Position numbers and translations under genes: made by a program
NCBI GenBank assembly: GCA_047777345.1
Contig: JBKEEJ010000014.1
Span: forward strand, 26,699 to 90,698
DNA: 64,000 nucleotides
Source of the DNA: Anaerocolumna sp047777345
Lineage (GTDB): Bacteria; Bacillota; Clostridia; Lachnospirales; Lachnospiraceae
Direction of reading: 5' to 3'
The notes under the pieces: generated by a model
The model's input: the letters and a program-made list of their open reading frames with translations, nothing else
Told to the model about the DNA's origin: nothing
The model's database searches: none
Shown: positions 7,789 to 16,495 of the stretch, piece by piece
Layout of the letters: each line of letters begins with the position of its first letter
How positions within the stretch are numbered: the first letter of the stretch is position 1

Positions 7789-9177
7789 TCATTCCTTATA
7801 ATGCCACAGACCTATAGTTTTCAGATATTCTTCTTCCTTCTCTTTGTGAAGTTTCTCTAGTTTGGCCTTAGTCTTATCCCACTGTTCACCATTTAGCGGA
7901 TATAAGAACATAAAGAAGAAGCAAATCAGCAAAAGAATCGCCGGAATCAACATCCATCCGATTAAGATTCCCCGCTCTGCACTTGTTGACTGCAAGCCTG
8001 CTTGCAAAGTGGTGTCGTATCCAAAGGCCGTAATGATTGTAAGAAATACTGAGGTTGCTATACTCATAGCAGGCTTTGTAATCAGACTATTAACACCTGC
8101 ATACATGCCCTCACGACGAAGCGAAGTCTTACTTTCATCATAATCGATAACATCGCCATTCATCAGCGGTATCAGATACATACCGCCTGCAAAGCCAAAA
8201 CCGACTGTAAAGAAACCAAATACTGCTATCGGCAGGAATCCCCCGCCAAAGGACATGACAAAACATCCACTGGAAAATACCAGACACATAAGCATGATAC
8301 ATTTACGAACGCCCCAGGAAACCTGCTTCTTAATCCATAGAACAATTCCGGTTACTGCTCCAAGAGCCATTGCAGCATAGCAGGGTAGCATGGAAATATC
8401 AAATTCCGTGAAATAATAATTCACACCGAGAGTAAGACAATTCTGTATGTAGATTACAGTAAAGCTGATAACCTCAAAGATGATGAACGGCTTGTTCTTA
8501 AAGCATTCTATCAGTGCTGTAAAAAACGGTGGCTGCTTCTGTTCCTTCGTATATCCTTTTTCTGAATAAAAGAAGCTACTAAAGAAGATAATTAGTCCTG
8601 CAATAATCCCTATGATAGACATAATTAGCTGAAATCTGAAAGGATCATCTCCCGGCTCCAGCTTTATCTTTGGCATAAGAATCAAAGGAAACGCCAGGGA
8701 TATAAGACTAAAGAATAACTTCCAGACGAATATGGATCCACGAGCTTTATTCGACATTACCATCTCGTAGGGCATAACATAAAGCGCTGTGGCAATTGCG
8801 GTATAAAGGCTGTCGAATAGAAATAATGAGATCAGCATCTGAAAGAACATCCCCCATTGATTGCCTGAAAAAGGCCATTTCAACCAACAAAAGATAAAAA
8901 TAGCTGCATAAATCGGTGCCCCGTATCTGATGTAGGGGAGTCTTCTGCCGATTTTGGACCTAGTTCGATCCGAGATAAAGCCAAATAAGGGATCATTGAA
9001 GGCATTCCAGATACCGAAGATTAACCATACCAGGGACGCCTTTACCGTCTCAAGTCCCATCCACTTTGTAAAAAAGTAGGTTAATCCTCCTCCTGTAATC
9101 AGCCCACATAAGATTCCGCAGAACCCATCTGCGGCAGATAACCATATTTTTGATCTTAATGATACCTTTTCTTCCAT
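7789..9177 (-). CDS. GPH-family (MelB-like) MFS sugar:cation symporter
   Basis: A membrane transporter of 462 residues with about twelve hydrophobic helices. The loop NDPLFGFISDRTRSKIGRR (about 60-78) is the hallmark of the glycoside-pentoside-hexuronide:cation symporter family, whose members import sugars, glycosides or glucuronides. A second signature, DVIDYDESKT, lies near residues 345-355. It ends a likely three-gene transcript: tetR, a broken hydrolase gene, then this gene after a 14-bp gap. A family member controlled by TetR beside a hydrolase suggests uptake of a conjugated compound, but the substrate is unknown. The ATG at 9177 follows GGAGAGG. Confidence 0.88.
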   Translation of the reverse strand: MEEKVSLRSKIWLSAADGFCGILCGLITGGGLTYFFTKWMGLETVKASLVWLIFGIWNAFNDPLFGFISDRTRSKIGRRLPYIRYGAPIYAAIFIFCWLKWPFSGNQWGMFFQMLISLFLFDSLYTAIATALYVMPYEMVMSNKARGSIFVWKLFFSLISLAFPLILMPKIKLEPGDDPFRFQLIMSIIGIIAGLIIFFSSFFYSEKGYTKEQKQPPFFTALIECFKNKPFIIFEVISFTVIYIQNCLTLGVNYYFTEFDISMLPCYAAMALGAVTGIVLWIKKQVSWGVRKCIMLMCLVFSSGCFVMSFGGGFLPIAVFGFFTVGFGFAGGMYLIPLMNGDVIDYDESKTSLRREGMYAGVNSLITKPAMSIATSVFLTIITAFGYDTTLQAGLQSTSAERGILIGWMLIPAILLLICFFFMFLYPLNGEQWDKTKAKLEKLHKEKEEEYLKTIGLWHYKE

Positions 9178-9191
9178 AGGATAGCCTCTCC

Positions 9192-9876
9192 TTATATTAT
9201 TTTATTTTCTTTTAGAAATTCCTTAATTTCTTTCGCATATTCCTCTCGGTTATTCCAATAGCTTTCTGCATGACCTGCATTCGGAAATATTTTCATACGC
9301 CGGTAGCCTTTTTTTGCCTCATAAAGTTCCTTGACCATATGCACAGGTACGAAATTATCCCTATCTCCGTGCAGAAATAATATGGGTAGCGAATCACACT
9401 TTGTTATCTCTTTCTTTGGTATTACCTGGTGAAAAAAAATTCCTCCACGTAGCCTGGAGAAAAGGCTGGCAACCCCGAGGAAAGGGAAGCGTGGTAAATG
9501 ATAGACCATTTTCAGATTATGCGCCAGCTAAGCTGAAAGATCACTGTAACCGCAGTCTTCAATTACAAATGCCAATTGCTGATCTAAAGGAGCATTCATC
9601 ATAACTGTTGCCGCTCCCATTGATTCTCCATGGGTACCAAGGATAATTTCCTCACTAAACTTTGCCCTGATGTAATCGCAGACCTTCTTCAAATCACGTG
9701 CTTCATAATACCCCATAGTTGTAACGGCTTTACCGGAATATATAACATTGATCCGGGTCTGCGGTATCTGGTGTGACAATCAGACTGGATAGCCGGAAAG
9801 ATATCACCAAAACAGTAAGTACAACCAAAGCGACCAGTACCAAGGCAATAAAGCCTATCATGTTTTGTAGCATCAT
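9192..9876 (-). pseudogene. Decayed membrane-anchored alpha/beta hydrolase
   Basis: Remains of a YqkD-like serine hydrolase in three pieces. An N-terminal piece (9876-9730) encodes one membrane helix (MIGFIALVLVALVVLTVLV), then shifts frame and stops. A second piece (from about 9770) reads GYYEARDLKKV and the nucleophile elbow GTHGESMGAAT. It meets an in-frame amber codon at 9528-9530, where a CAG Gln is the likely original. The third piece continues in the same frame with MVYHLPRFP, FLHGDRDNFVP (acid) and NAGHAESY (histidine) to the stop at 9192. The segment expected between the membrane helix and GYYE, including the oxyanion-hole motif, is missing, so there is also an internal deletion. It lies between tetR and the symporter gene. 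Confidence 0.85.
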
Positions 9877-9915
9877 TTTCCCCTTTCTCCTTATCAGCAA
9901 CCTAAGGATAATATT

Positions 9916-10467
9916 CTATTTGGTTATTCCTTTCAGGATAATACGAACTGTTTGCTCCAGTCCCTGTTTATAGGTGATCTGATTCCTTTCCTGAAAATCA
10001 CCCTGACAAAGCATCTTCATTCCGTTGATCAGCAGTTGTATTACCAAGGCAATGTTCACATCTTCGAACACTCCTTCCTTAATACCCTGCTTTAACAGCT
10101 CCTCAACAATCTCCCACCCAACCTCATATTTCTTCATGAAATACTGGAAAACTTCCGGCAGCTGTTGCTCTGATTCATAGATTCGATTCAGTCTTATCTT
10201 ACTGTCATACTTTGTTTCAATGGTACACACCGCATACAGCTTCTCTTTGATCGAAAGCGTATCATCATTAAAAATCAAGTTCTGCTTGATATGAATATCA
10301 TCATATGCCTCATCGATAATTGCCTTGAAGATATCCTCCTTGCTCATAAAATATTTATATATGGTTTTTCTGCTGACTCTTAAGCTTCGCACAATGTCAT
10401 CCAGAGTAAAGCGACACCCTTTTTCATTAAACAGCTCAATACATTTATCTATAATCTGTTGTTTCAT
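9916..10467 (-). CDS. TetR-family transcriptional regulator
   Basis: A 183-residue repressor-type protein. The N-terminal helix-turn-helix (TLDDIVRSLRVSRKTIYKYF, 21-40) is a clear TetR signature; the rest is a helical ligand-binding domain with no recognisable specificity. It is the first gene of the cassette, with the broken hydrolase and the symporter downstream, so it probably represses its own operon and senses the imported or a related compound. The ATG at 10467 is about 14 nt from AGGAGAG, a longer spacing than usual, but I see no better start. The strong promoter at 10522-10550 drives it. Confidence 0.9.
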   Translation of the reverse strand: MKQQIIDKCIELFNEKGCRFTLDDIVRSLRVSRKTIYKYFMSKEDIFKAIIDEAYDDIHIKQNLIFNDDTLSIKEKLYAVCTIETKYDSKIRLNRIYESEQQLPEVFQYFMKKYEVGWEIVEELLKQGIKEGVFEDVNIALVIQLLINGMKMLCQGDFQERNQITYKQGLEQTVRIILKGITK

Positions 10468-10521
10468 ATCTGCTGATAATTCTCTCCTTAGTCTTAATTT
10501 TTATATATATTGTATAATTTT

Positions 10522-10550
10522 ACTATATAATAAAGAATTTTATTTGTCAA
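10522..10550 (-). promoter_or_regulatory. SigA-type promoter of the tetR cassette
   Basis: On the minus strand TTGACA (10550-10545) and TATAGT (10527-10522) are separated by 17 bp. The -10 region and the leader are very AT-rich, with overlapping near-palindromes (for example TATAGTAAAATTATA). A self-regulating TetR operator could lie here, but I cannot define one. Confidence 0.7.
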
Positions 10551-10641
10551 TATAGTGGAACTAATTTAATCATTTTAGTTTCCTGTGCGATTTTATTACC
10601 AGATTATTCATTTCATGACGGATATAAAACGAGAATATGCT

Positions 10642-10656
10642 GCAAAATATATTCCA
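10642..10656. repeat. Right copy of the cassette-flanking inverted repeat
   Basis: GCAAAATATATTCCA is the exact reverse complement of 7623-7637 and lies about 90 bp beyond the tetR promoter. No target-site duplication is evident next to it. Confidence 0.4.
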
Positions 10657-10746
10657 ATACGAATGAGAAAATGATACGTAAAAGATAAAATCATAGGTGC
10701 AACTTACTTACCAAGTGATATGACAATAATCATATTCTCTATACTA

Positions 10747-10778
10747 CGAAAAAAAGCCTGCCAAAATTCGGCAGGCTT
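10747..10778 (-). terminator. Strong rho-independent terminator
   Basis: On the minus strand AAGCCTGCC-GAATTTT-GGCAGGCTT, a perfect 9-bp stem, is followed by seven T. It lies 142 bp past the rny stop and behind another hairpin. It may be a back-up terminator or end a short untranslated transcript. Confidence 0.85.
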
Positions 10779-10854
10779 AGTTGTAATGTCTTAAGCCAAA
10801 TTTAAAATAAGTATTTGCAGTATTAAAGGCCCTTACGAATAATAAAAAAAAGAA

Positions 10855-10906
10855 AAATGGTTGAAACCATTGAAAATATTTACATTTTCTAGGTTGTCAA
10901 CCATTT
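10855..10906 (-). terminator. Terminator after rny
   Basis: AAATGGTTGA pairs with TCAACCATTT across a 32-base interior. On the minus strand TTCTTTTTTTT follows; on the plus strand ATTTTTTTC follows, so it could work in both directions. It begins 14 bp after the rny stop codon. Confidence 0.75.
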
Positions 10907-10919
10907 ATTTTTTTCTAAA

Positions 10920-12473
10920 TTAACGTGCATAATCAGTAACTCTGGATTCTCTGATTACATTTACCTTAATCTGACCTGGATATTCTAATTCAGACTCGAT
11001 TTGCTTTGATATGTCACGTGCAAGTAATATCATATCAGCATCTGATATTTGTTCAGGAATAACCATAATACGGACTTCACGTCCTGCCTGAATAGCAAAT
11101 GACTTATCTACCCCTTTAAAGCTGTTTGAGATATCTTCTAACTGTTTCAATCTGTTTGTATATGTTTCCAACGTTTCTCTTCTTGCACCAGGTCTTGCCG
11201 CAGAAATCGTATCGGCAGCCTGTACAATACAAGCAATTAAAGATTCAGGTTCCACATCACCATGATGTGCCTCTACCGCATTTATAACAATCGGAGATTC
11301 TTTATACTTTCTGCATAAATCAACACCAATCTGAATATGTGAGCCTTCCATTTCGTGGTCAACAGATTTCCCAATATCATGTAATAATCCAGCTCTTTTT
11401 GCCAATCGTATATCAACACCGATTTCACCAGCCAGCAAACCTGCCAGATGAGCGACTTCAATGGAATGTTTCAAAGCATTCTGTCCATAACTTGTTCTGA
11501 ATTTCATTTTACCAAGCAAACGGACCAACTCCGGATGAATCCCGTGTACGCCTACTTCTAAGGTTGCGGCTTCCCCTTCTTCCCGAATCATGGTTTCCAC
11601 TTCTTTTTGAGCTTTTTCAACCATTTCTTCAATACGAGCCGGATGTATTCTTCCATCAACAATCAGTTTTTCAAGGGCAATTCTTGCCACCTCTCTCCTT
11701 ATTGGATCGAAGGCTGATAAAATAACGGCTTCCGGAGTATCATCTATAATTAAATCAACTCCTGTCAATGTTTCTAATGTACGAATATTTCGCCCTTCTC
11801 TACCGATAATTCTACCTTTCATCTCATCGTTTGGAAGTTGAACAACTGATATGGTAGTCTCAGCCACATGATCGGCTGCACATTTCTGTATTGCGGTAAC
11901 AACATAATCTTTTGCCTTTTTCTCTGCTTCTTCTTTAGCTTTACTTTCAAGCTCTTTTATTAACATGGCAGTTTCATGTTTAACTTCGTCTTCAACAGTT
12001 TTTAAAAGATATTCTTTTGCTTGTTCGGAGGTAAGTCCTGAAATTTTTTCCAACTCCTGCAATTGTCTGTTATGAAGCTCTTCAGCTTCGGCCTTAATTT
12101 TCTCCAGTTCAGCTTCTTTGGCATTGAGTTTTGCTTCCTTCTTTTCAAGTGCTTCCGTTTTCCTATCTAAAGTTTCTTCTTTAGCAAGAACACGTTTCTC
12201 ATAGCGTTGCACTTCTGCTCGTCTTTCCTTAGTTTCCTTCTCAAGTTCATTTTTGGTCCTTAAGGACTCTTCTTTTGCTTCGAGTAAGGCTTCTCTCTTC
12301 TTAGTTTCAGCTGTTTTTAAAGCTTCATCTATGATTTCTCTTGCTTTTTCTTCTGCAGAACCTATCTTAGCCTCTACGACTTTTATACGATAGGAAATCG
12401 CAATTTTCCAAACAAGAGGAGCAACTATTACCAAGGTACCTAAAATAGCAAATACTATTTTTAGTTCTTGCAC
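10920..12473 (-). CDS. rny: Ribonuclease Y
   Basis: A membrane-anchored endoribonuclease that starts decay of many mRNAs in Firmicutes. The 517 residues comprise an N-terminal membrane helix (about 5-25), a long charged coiled coil (about 30-200), a KH RNA-binding domain with GRIIGREG (220-227), and an HD catalytic domain with LLHDIGK (His365-Asp366) and EAHHGD further on. All family features are present. The start is GTG at 12473, 7 nt after AAGGAGG. miaB lies upstream but 180 bp away and rny has its own consensus-like promoter, so it is probably a single-gene unit. Confidence 0.97.
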   Translation of the reverse strand: MQELKIVFAILGTLVIVAPLVWKIAISYRIKVVEAKIGSAEEKAREIIDEALKTAETKKREALLEAKEESLRTKNELEKETKERRAEVQRYEKRVLAKEETLDRKTEALEKKEAKLNAKEAELEKIKAEAEELHNRQLQELEKISGLTSEQAKEYLLKTVEDEVKHETAMLIKELESKAKEEAEKKAKDYVVTAIQKCAADHVAETTISVVQLPNDEMKGRIIGREGRNIRTLETLTGVDLIIDDTPEAVILSAFDPIRREVARIALEKLIVDGRIHPARIEEMVEKAQKEVETMIREEGEAATLEVGVHGIHPELVRLLGKMKFRTSYGQNALKHSIEVAHLAGLLAGEIGVDIRLAKRAGLLHDIGKSVDHEMEGSHIQIGVDLCRKYKESPIVINAVEAHHGDVEPESLIACIVQAADTISAARPGARRETLETYTNRLKQLEDISNSFKGVDKSFAIQAGREVRIMVIPEQISDADMILLARDISKQIESELEYPGQIKVNVIRESRVTDYAR

Positions 12474-12522
12474 AGGAGCACCTCCTTATTTAATTTTCAT
12501 TGTACAAAGATACAACAATTAA

Positions 12523-12551
12523 ATTTTATACTGTTTTATCCAGTATGTCAA
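12523..12551 (-). promoter_or_regulatory. SigA-type promoter of rny
   Basis: On the minus strand TTGACA (12551-12546) and TAAAAT (12528-12523) have a 17-bp spacer. The start codon is 50 bp downstream of the -10 box. Confidence 0.75.
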
Positions 12552-12654
12552 GTATACTTACTAAAAATTTATGCATTATGTCACAAAATAACGAAAATAA
12601 TCGATATTGTTTTGAGTTTATACACTAATTAAACATTTTTATATCAGGATTGTA

Positions 12655-14103
12655 TTAAATCATCTCTCCGATATAATAGAATCCCCTGGCTTCCTTTAAT
12701 CTTACCTTAACGATTGATCCAATCAAATCCGGAGTACCAGCAAAATGAACCAGTATATTATTGCTTAACCTGCCGGTTAAAAATGAACTGTCCTGTCTGT
12801 TGATTTCTTCCACCAAAACTTCCTGTACTTCCCCTTCATGCTTTGAGGTAAGTTCATGAGAAATCTCCTGTATTACCTTAATCAGGCGATCAAACCGGTC
12901 TTTTGCCACTTCATCCCTTACCTGGTTTTCCATTTTGGCGGCAGGAGTCCCGGACCTTTTTGAATACAGAAATGTATATGCGCTGTCATAACGAACCTTT
13001 TTTACCACATCCAAAGTTTCCTGAAAGTCTTCTTCCGTTTCTCCGGGAAAACCAACGATAATATCCGTAGTTAATGAAATATCAGGCATGGCTGTTTTAA
13101 TACGGTCTACCAAAGCCAGATAATCTTCTTTCGTATATTTTCGGTTCATCCGCTTTAATATTCTGCTGCTTCCGGACTGAACGGGCAAATGCAGATGATT
13201 GCAGATTTTTTTGGAATTTTTCATAACTTCTATTAAGGAGTCCGAAAGATCCTTTGGATGAGAAGTCATAAAGCGAATTCTTTTTAACCCATCTATTTTT
13301 TCAATTTCGCTTAGCAGTTCTGCAAAAGAAACCGGCTTGTCCAAAGTTTTTCCATAAGAATTTACGTTCTGGCCAAGAAGCATAACTTCAACCACTCCGT
13401 CAGCCACCAGTTCTTTTATTTCCCTGATAATATCCTCCGGCCTACGGCTTCTTTCCCTTCCTCTGACATAAGGTACAATGCAATAGCTGCAAAAATTATT
13501 ACAGCCATACATAATATTTACCCCTGCCTTAAAAGAATAATTTCTCTCACTTGGCAGATCTTCCACAATCTGGTTAGTATCTTTCCATATATCAATTATC
13601 ATTCCGTCTGACTGGATTCTGGAATAAATTAATTCGGCCAGTTTAAATATGTTATGAGTACCGAATATAATATCCACAAAACGGTAACTTTTCCTTATTT
13701 TTTCCACTACCGCTTCTTCCTGCATCATACAGCCGCAAAGGGCAATCATCATATGTGGATTTTTCTTTTTTAAATTATTTAAGTATCCAAGCCTGCCGTA
13801 AACTCTGGTATTGGCATTTTCCCTGACAGTACAGGTATTGTAAACGACAAAATCCGCTTCCTCGGTATCCGTTCTTACAAAACCAATCATTTCCAGTATG
13901 CCGGAAAGCTTTTCCGAATCTTTGGCATTCATCTGACAGCCAAAGGTCTGTGTATGAAAAGTTAAGGGCCTTCCGATTTGGTTTGCTTTTTTCTTTAACC
14001 ATTCCTTGCACTTTGCCATAAAATAGTACTGGCGTTCCGGTTCTTTTGCCGGTTCCTTGGTATTTAAATCTATTTTATCTAAATCGATGTCCGTATAAAT
14101 CAT
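12655..14103 (-). CDS. miaB: tRNA-2-methylthio-N6-dimethylallyladenosine synthase
   Basis: A radical-SAM methylthiotransferase that adds the 2-methylthio group to i6A37 in tRNAs reading UNN codons. Three cysteines for the auxiliary cluster are at 56 (TFGCQMNAKDSE), 91 (NTCTVREN) and 125 (LCGCMMQ). The radical-SAM cluster CNNFCSYC is at 201-208, and a C-terminal TRAM-like domain begins near residue 415. At 482 residues it is slightly longer than E. coli MiaB because of a 40-residue N-terminal extension common in clostridia. It stands alone, with proA more than 180 bp upstream. Confidence 0.96.
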   Translation of the reverse strand: MIYTDIDLDKIDLNTKEPAKEPERQYYFMAKCKEWLKKKANQIGRPLTFHTQTFGCQMNAKDSEKLSGILEMIGFVRTDTEEADFVVYNTCTVRENANTRVYGRLGYLNNLKKKNPHMMIALCGCMMQEEAVVEKIRKSYRFVDIIFGTHNIFKLAELIYSRIQSDGMIIDIWKDTNQIVEDLPSERNYSFKAGVNIMYGCNNFCSYCIVPYVRGRERSRRPEDIIREIKELVADGVVEVMLLGQNVNSYGKTLDKPVSFAELLSEIEKIDGLKRIRFMTSHPKDLSDSLIEVMKNSKKICNHLHLPVQSGSSRILKRMNRKYTKEDYLALVDRIKTAMPDISLTTDIIVGFPGETEEDFQETLDVVKKVRYDSAYTFLYSKRSGTPAAKMENQVRDEVAKDRFDRLIKVIQEISHELTSKHEGEVQEVLVEEINRQDSSFLTGRLSNNILVHFAGTPDLIGSIVKVRLKEARGFYYIGEMI

Positions 14104-14210
14104 ATATAATCTCTACTTTCTATTTATAATCATGACAAGTAAGATTATATATGAATCAGGATTAAAATACAACCTCCAATATTCTTTTACGAATTTATAA
14201 TAAGGGTAAA

Positions 14211-14263
14211 TAAAAATATGTACAAACAGATTAATCAAGTGAGTTAATCCATTTGTACATATT
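14211..14263 (-). terminator. Terminator after proA
   Basis: A long imperfect hairpin (outer arms ATGTACAAA / TTTGTACAT, inner arms ATTAA-type) begins about 30 bp after proA. On the minus strand it is followed by ATTTTTATTT. Confidence 0.65.
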
Positions 14264-14290
14264 CAAAGATAAATTAATCCGGAACAATAT

Positions 14291-15538
14291 TTACTTTCTT
14301 ATCTGCCCATTGCCAAAGATTATATATTTCGTTGAGGTTAATGCGGTAAGACCCATGGGGCCTCTGGCATGAAGTTTTTGAGTGCTTATGCCTATTTCCG
14401 CGCCGAAGCCGAATTCTTCGCCGTCTGTAAACCGGGTGGATGCGTTAACATAAACGGCAGCTGCGTCAATTTCATTTAAAAACTTCATTGCATGTTCATA
14501 ATTATCTGTTATAATTGCATCGGAATGTTTTGTATTATAACGATTAATATGCTCAATAGCCTCCTCAATGGAATCGACTATTTTCAGGGAGATAAAGCGG
14601 TCCAGATATTCTTTTCCAAAATCTTCTTCCGTTGCCGGCTCCATTTTATCGCATATTTTTCTCGCCCTTTCGTCCGCACGGAACACAATCTGTTTTGCAG
14701 TCAGGCGTTCATAGACAAGGGGAATAAACTCTTTTGCCACTTTGCTGTGTACAACCAGAGATTCGCAGGCATTGCATACTCCTAATCTCTGGGTTTTGGC
14801 ATTGTCAATTATGTTAAGTGCCATATCAAAATCCGCAAATTCATCCACATAAATATGGCAGTTACCAGTTCCGGTTTCAATAACGGGTATGGTGCTGTTT
14901 TCCACTACGGTCCGAATTAAGCCGGCTCCGCCCCTGGGAATCAGCAAATCAATATACTGATTCAGCCGCATCATTTCTTTTGCGGTTTCCCTGCTGGTGT
15001 CTTCAATTAACTGAACAGCGTTCTCATTAAAGCCAGCCTGACATAATGCCGTTTGTATTGCACTTACAATGGCCTTATTGGAATTGATGGCATCGCTTCC
15101 TCCTCTTAAAATAACGGCATTTCCGGTTTTAAAACAAAGTCCGAAAGCATCCGCCGTCACATTGGGGCGTGATTCATAAATGATACCAATAACGCCAATG
15201 GGAACTCTTTTTTGTCCGATAACCAGGCCATTGGGCCGGGTATTCATTGAAATTACTTCTCCCACCGGGTCATTTAGCTGTACAATTTTTAAAAGCCCGT
15301 TGGCCATACCTTGAATCCGGTCATGAGTTAACCGCAGGCGGTCAATTAATGCTTCTGACATACCGTTTTCACTGGCTTTTACAACATCAAGCTCATTTGC
15401 TTTTAATATTTTGTCTTCGTTGGCAGTCAAAGCTTTGGCCGCTGCCATAAGGCCCTCATTTTTACGGGCAACGCCCAAATGATTTAATTCTGTCGCTGCT
15501 TTTTTCGCCTTCTGGCCTATTTCCTCCAGATATTTCAT
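14291..15538 (-). CDS. proA: Glutamate-5-semialdehyde dehydrogenase (gamma-glutamyl phosphate reductase)
   Basis: The second enzyme of proline synthesis; it reduces gamma-glutamyl phosphate to glutamate 5-semialdehyde with NADPH. 415 residues, the normal length. Seen are IGVIGIIYESRPNVT (about 114-128), ILRGGSDA (143-150) and the catalytic cysteine in RLGVCNACES (Cys255). It is the last gene of a proB to proA block in which a DUF896 gene and a formyl-THF cyclo-ligase gene are inserted. The gap from the cyclo-ligase gene is 103 bp. An AAAGGAAG site precedes the ATG. Confidence 0.96.
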   Translation of the reverse strand: MKYLEEIGQKAKKAATELNHLGVARKNEGLMAAAKALTANEDKILKANELDVVKASENGMSEALIDRLRLTHDRIQGMANGLLKIVQLNDPVGEVISMNTRPNGLVIGQKRVPIGVIGIIYESRPNVTADAFGLCFKTGNAVILRGGSDAINSNKAIVSAIQTALCQAGFNENAVQLIEDTSRETAKEMMRLNQYIDLLIPRGGAGLIRTVVENSTIPVIETGTGNCHIYVDEFADFDMALNIIDNAKTQRLGVCNACESLVVHSKVAKEFIPLVYERLTAKQIVFRADERARKICDKMEPATEEDFGKEYLDRFISLKIVDSIEEAIEHINRYNTKHSDAIITDNYEHAMKFLNEIDAAAVYVNASTRFTDGEEFGFGAEIGISTQKLHARGPMGLTALTSTKYIIFGNGQIRK

Positions 15539-15641
15539 TGGTTTTTTCTTCCTTTCTTTCAGAATAATGAAGAATTATTGATATATAGTGGCAAATAAAA
15601 CAAATTCACATCTATTGTTCCACATTTTTCAAATGTAAATA

Positions 15642-16211
15642 TTATCCTATTATTTTTATTATCCTATTCTGTGTGATAATCTGATTCATTTTTACATCCT
15701 GCTTTTGGACCGGAAGTGAAGAAAAAATCTGAAATTCATAGGCCAGTCCTATTTTTTCCATGGGACAGTTTTTATATTTTTTAAAATATCTGTCATAATA
15801 GCCTTTGCCATAGCCAATCCGGTTGCCGCCTGGATCAAAAGCAAGTCCCGGCACTATAAACAAATTCGTTTTGTTGGGTTCCGGTACGGCTTCCGTTGTC
15901 GTAACAGGCTCCGGGATACCAAAAAAGCCGGGTTTTAATTCTTTTATGGAGCTGATATAATAAAAATGCATTTCCTGATTTGTTATTTTTGGTACCGCTA
16001 CTTTTATTCCGTCAGATAAAGCCTTTTCGATTAATTTTAATGTGATAACTTCCTGATTAAAATTAACATAACAAAAGATTCTTTCTGCCATACGGTACTC
16101 GGATAGTTCCGAAAGGCAATTTGTAATAATATCACTGTATTTTTCCTGTTCTTCTTTTGTTAATTTAAGCTTTCGTTCTTTTACTGTTTTACGAATATCT
16201 GACTTTAACAT
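15642..16211 (-). CDS. 5-formyltetrahydrofolate cyclo-ligase
   Basis: Converts 5-formyl-THF to 5,10-methenyl-THF with ATP, returning the storage folate to one-carbon metabolism. The 189-residue protein has the signature PGLAFDPGGNRIGYGKGYYD (121-140), which forms the nucleotide and folate site. Its ATG overlaps the stop of the upstream DUF896 gene by one base (TAATG), so the two are translationally coupled. It lies inside the proline block, with no evident metabolic link to its neighbours. Confidence 0.93.
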   Translation of the reverse strand: MLKSDIRKTVKERKLKLTKEEQEKYSDIITNCLSELSEYRMAERIFCYVNFNQEVITLKLIEKALSDGIKVAVPKITNQEMHFYYISSIKELKPGFFGIPEPVTTTEAVPEPNKTNLFIVPGLAFDPGGNRIGYGKGYYDRYFKKYKNCPMEKIGLAYEFQIFSSLPVQKQDVKMNQIITQNRIIKIIG

Positions 16212-16420
16212 TATTGCTTTCCCTTCTCCTTTAACTTTGTAATCGTACCATCCGGGTTTAATATTGATATCTGATTTAATGTTCCCCTAAGATTATTTCG
16301 GATTGCCTGTATATATTCCTGCCTTAAGTCAGCCTGTTCCTGTTTTTCTTCTTCCGTTAATCCTTCATTTTTGGATTTTCTGTATAGTTCGTTAATTCTG
16401 GCTATTTTGCTTTCATCCAT
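16211..16420 (-). CDS. DUF896 (YnzC/UPF0291) small protein
   Basis: A 69-residue helical protein of the DUF896 family. The N-terminal part (KIARINELYRKSKNEGLTEE, 5-24) and RQEYIQAIRNNLRG (33-46) are typical of the family, which is widespread in Firmicutes; in Bacillus the YnzC member is tied to the SOS-induced yneA operon. The function is not established. It is followed without a gap by the cyclo-ligase gene. It is soluble, with no signal peptide. Confidence 0.88.
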   Translation of the reverse strand: MDESKIARINELYRKSKNEGLTEEEKQEQADLRQEYIQAIRNNLRGTLNQISILNPDGTITKLKEKGKQ

Positions 16421-16495
16421 TTGTAAATACCTTCCTTATATCTTTTAGCTTTATACTGTTGCATAAAATATCTGACTGGCAAATAACGGAAAATT

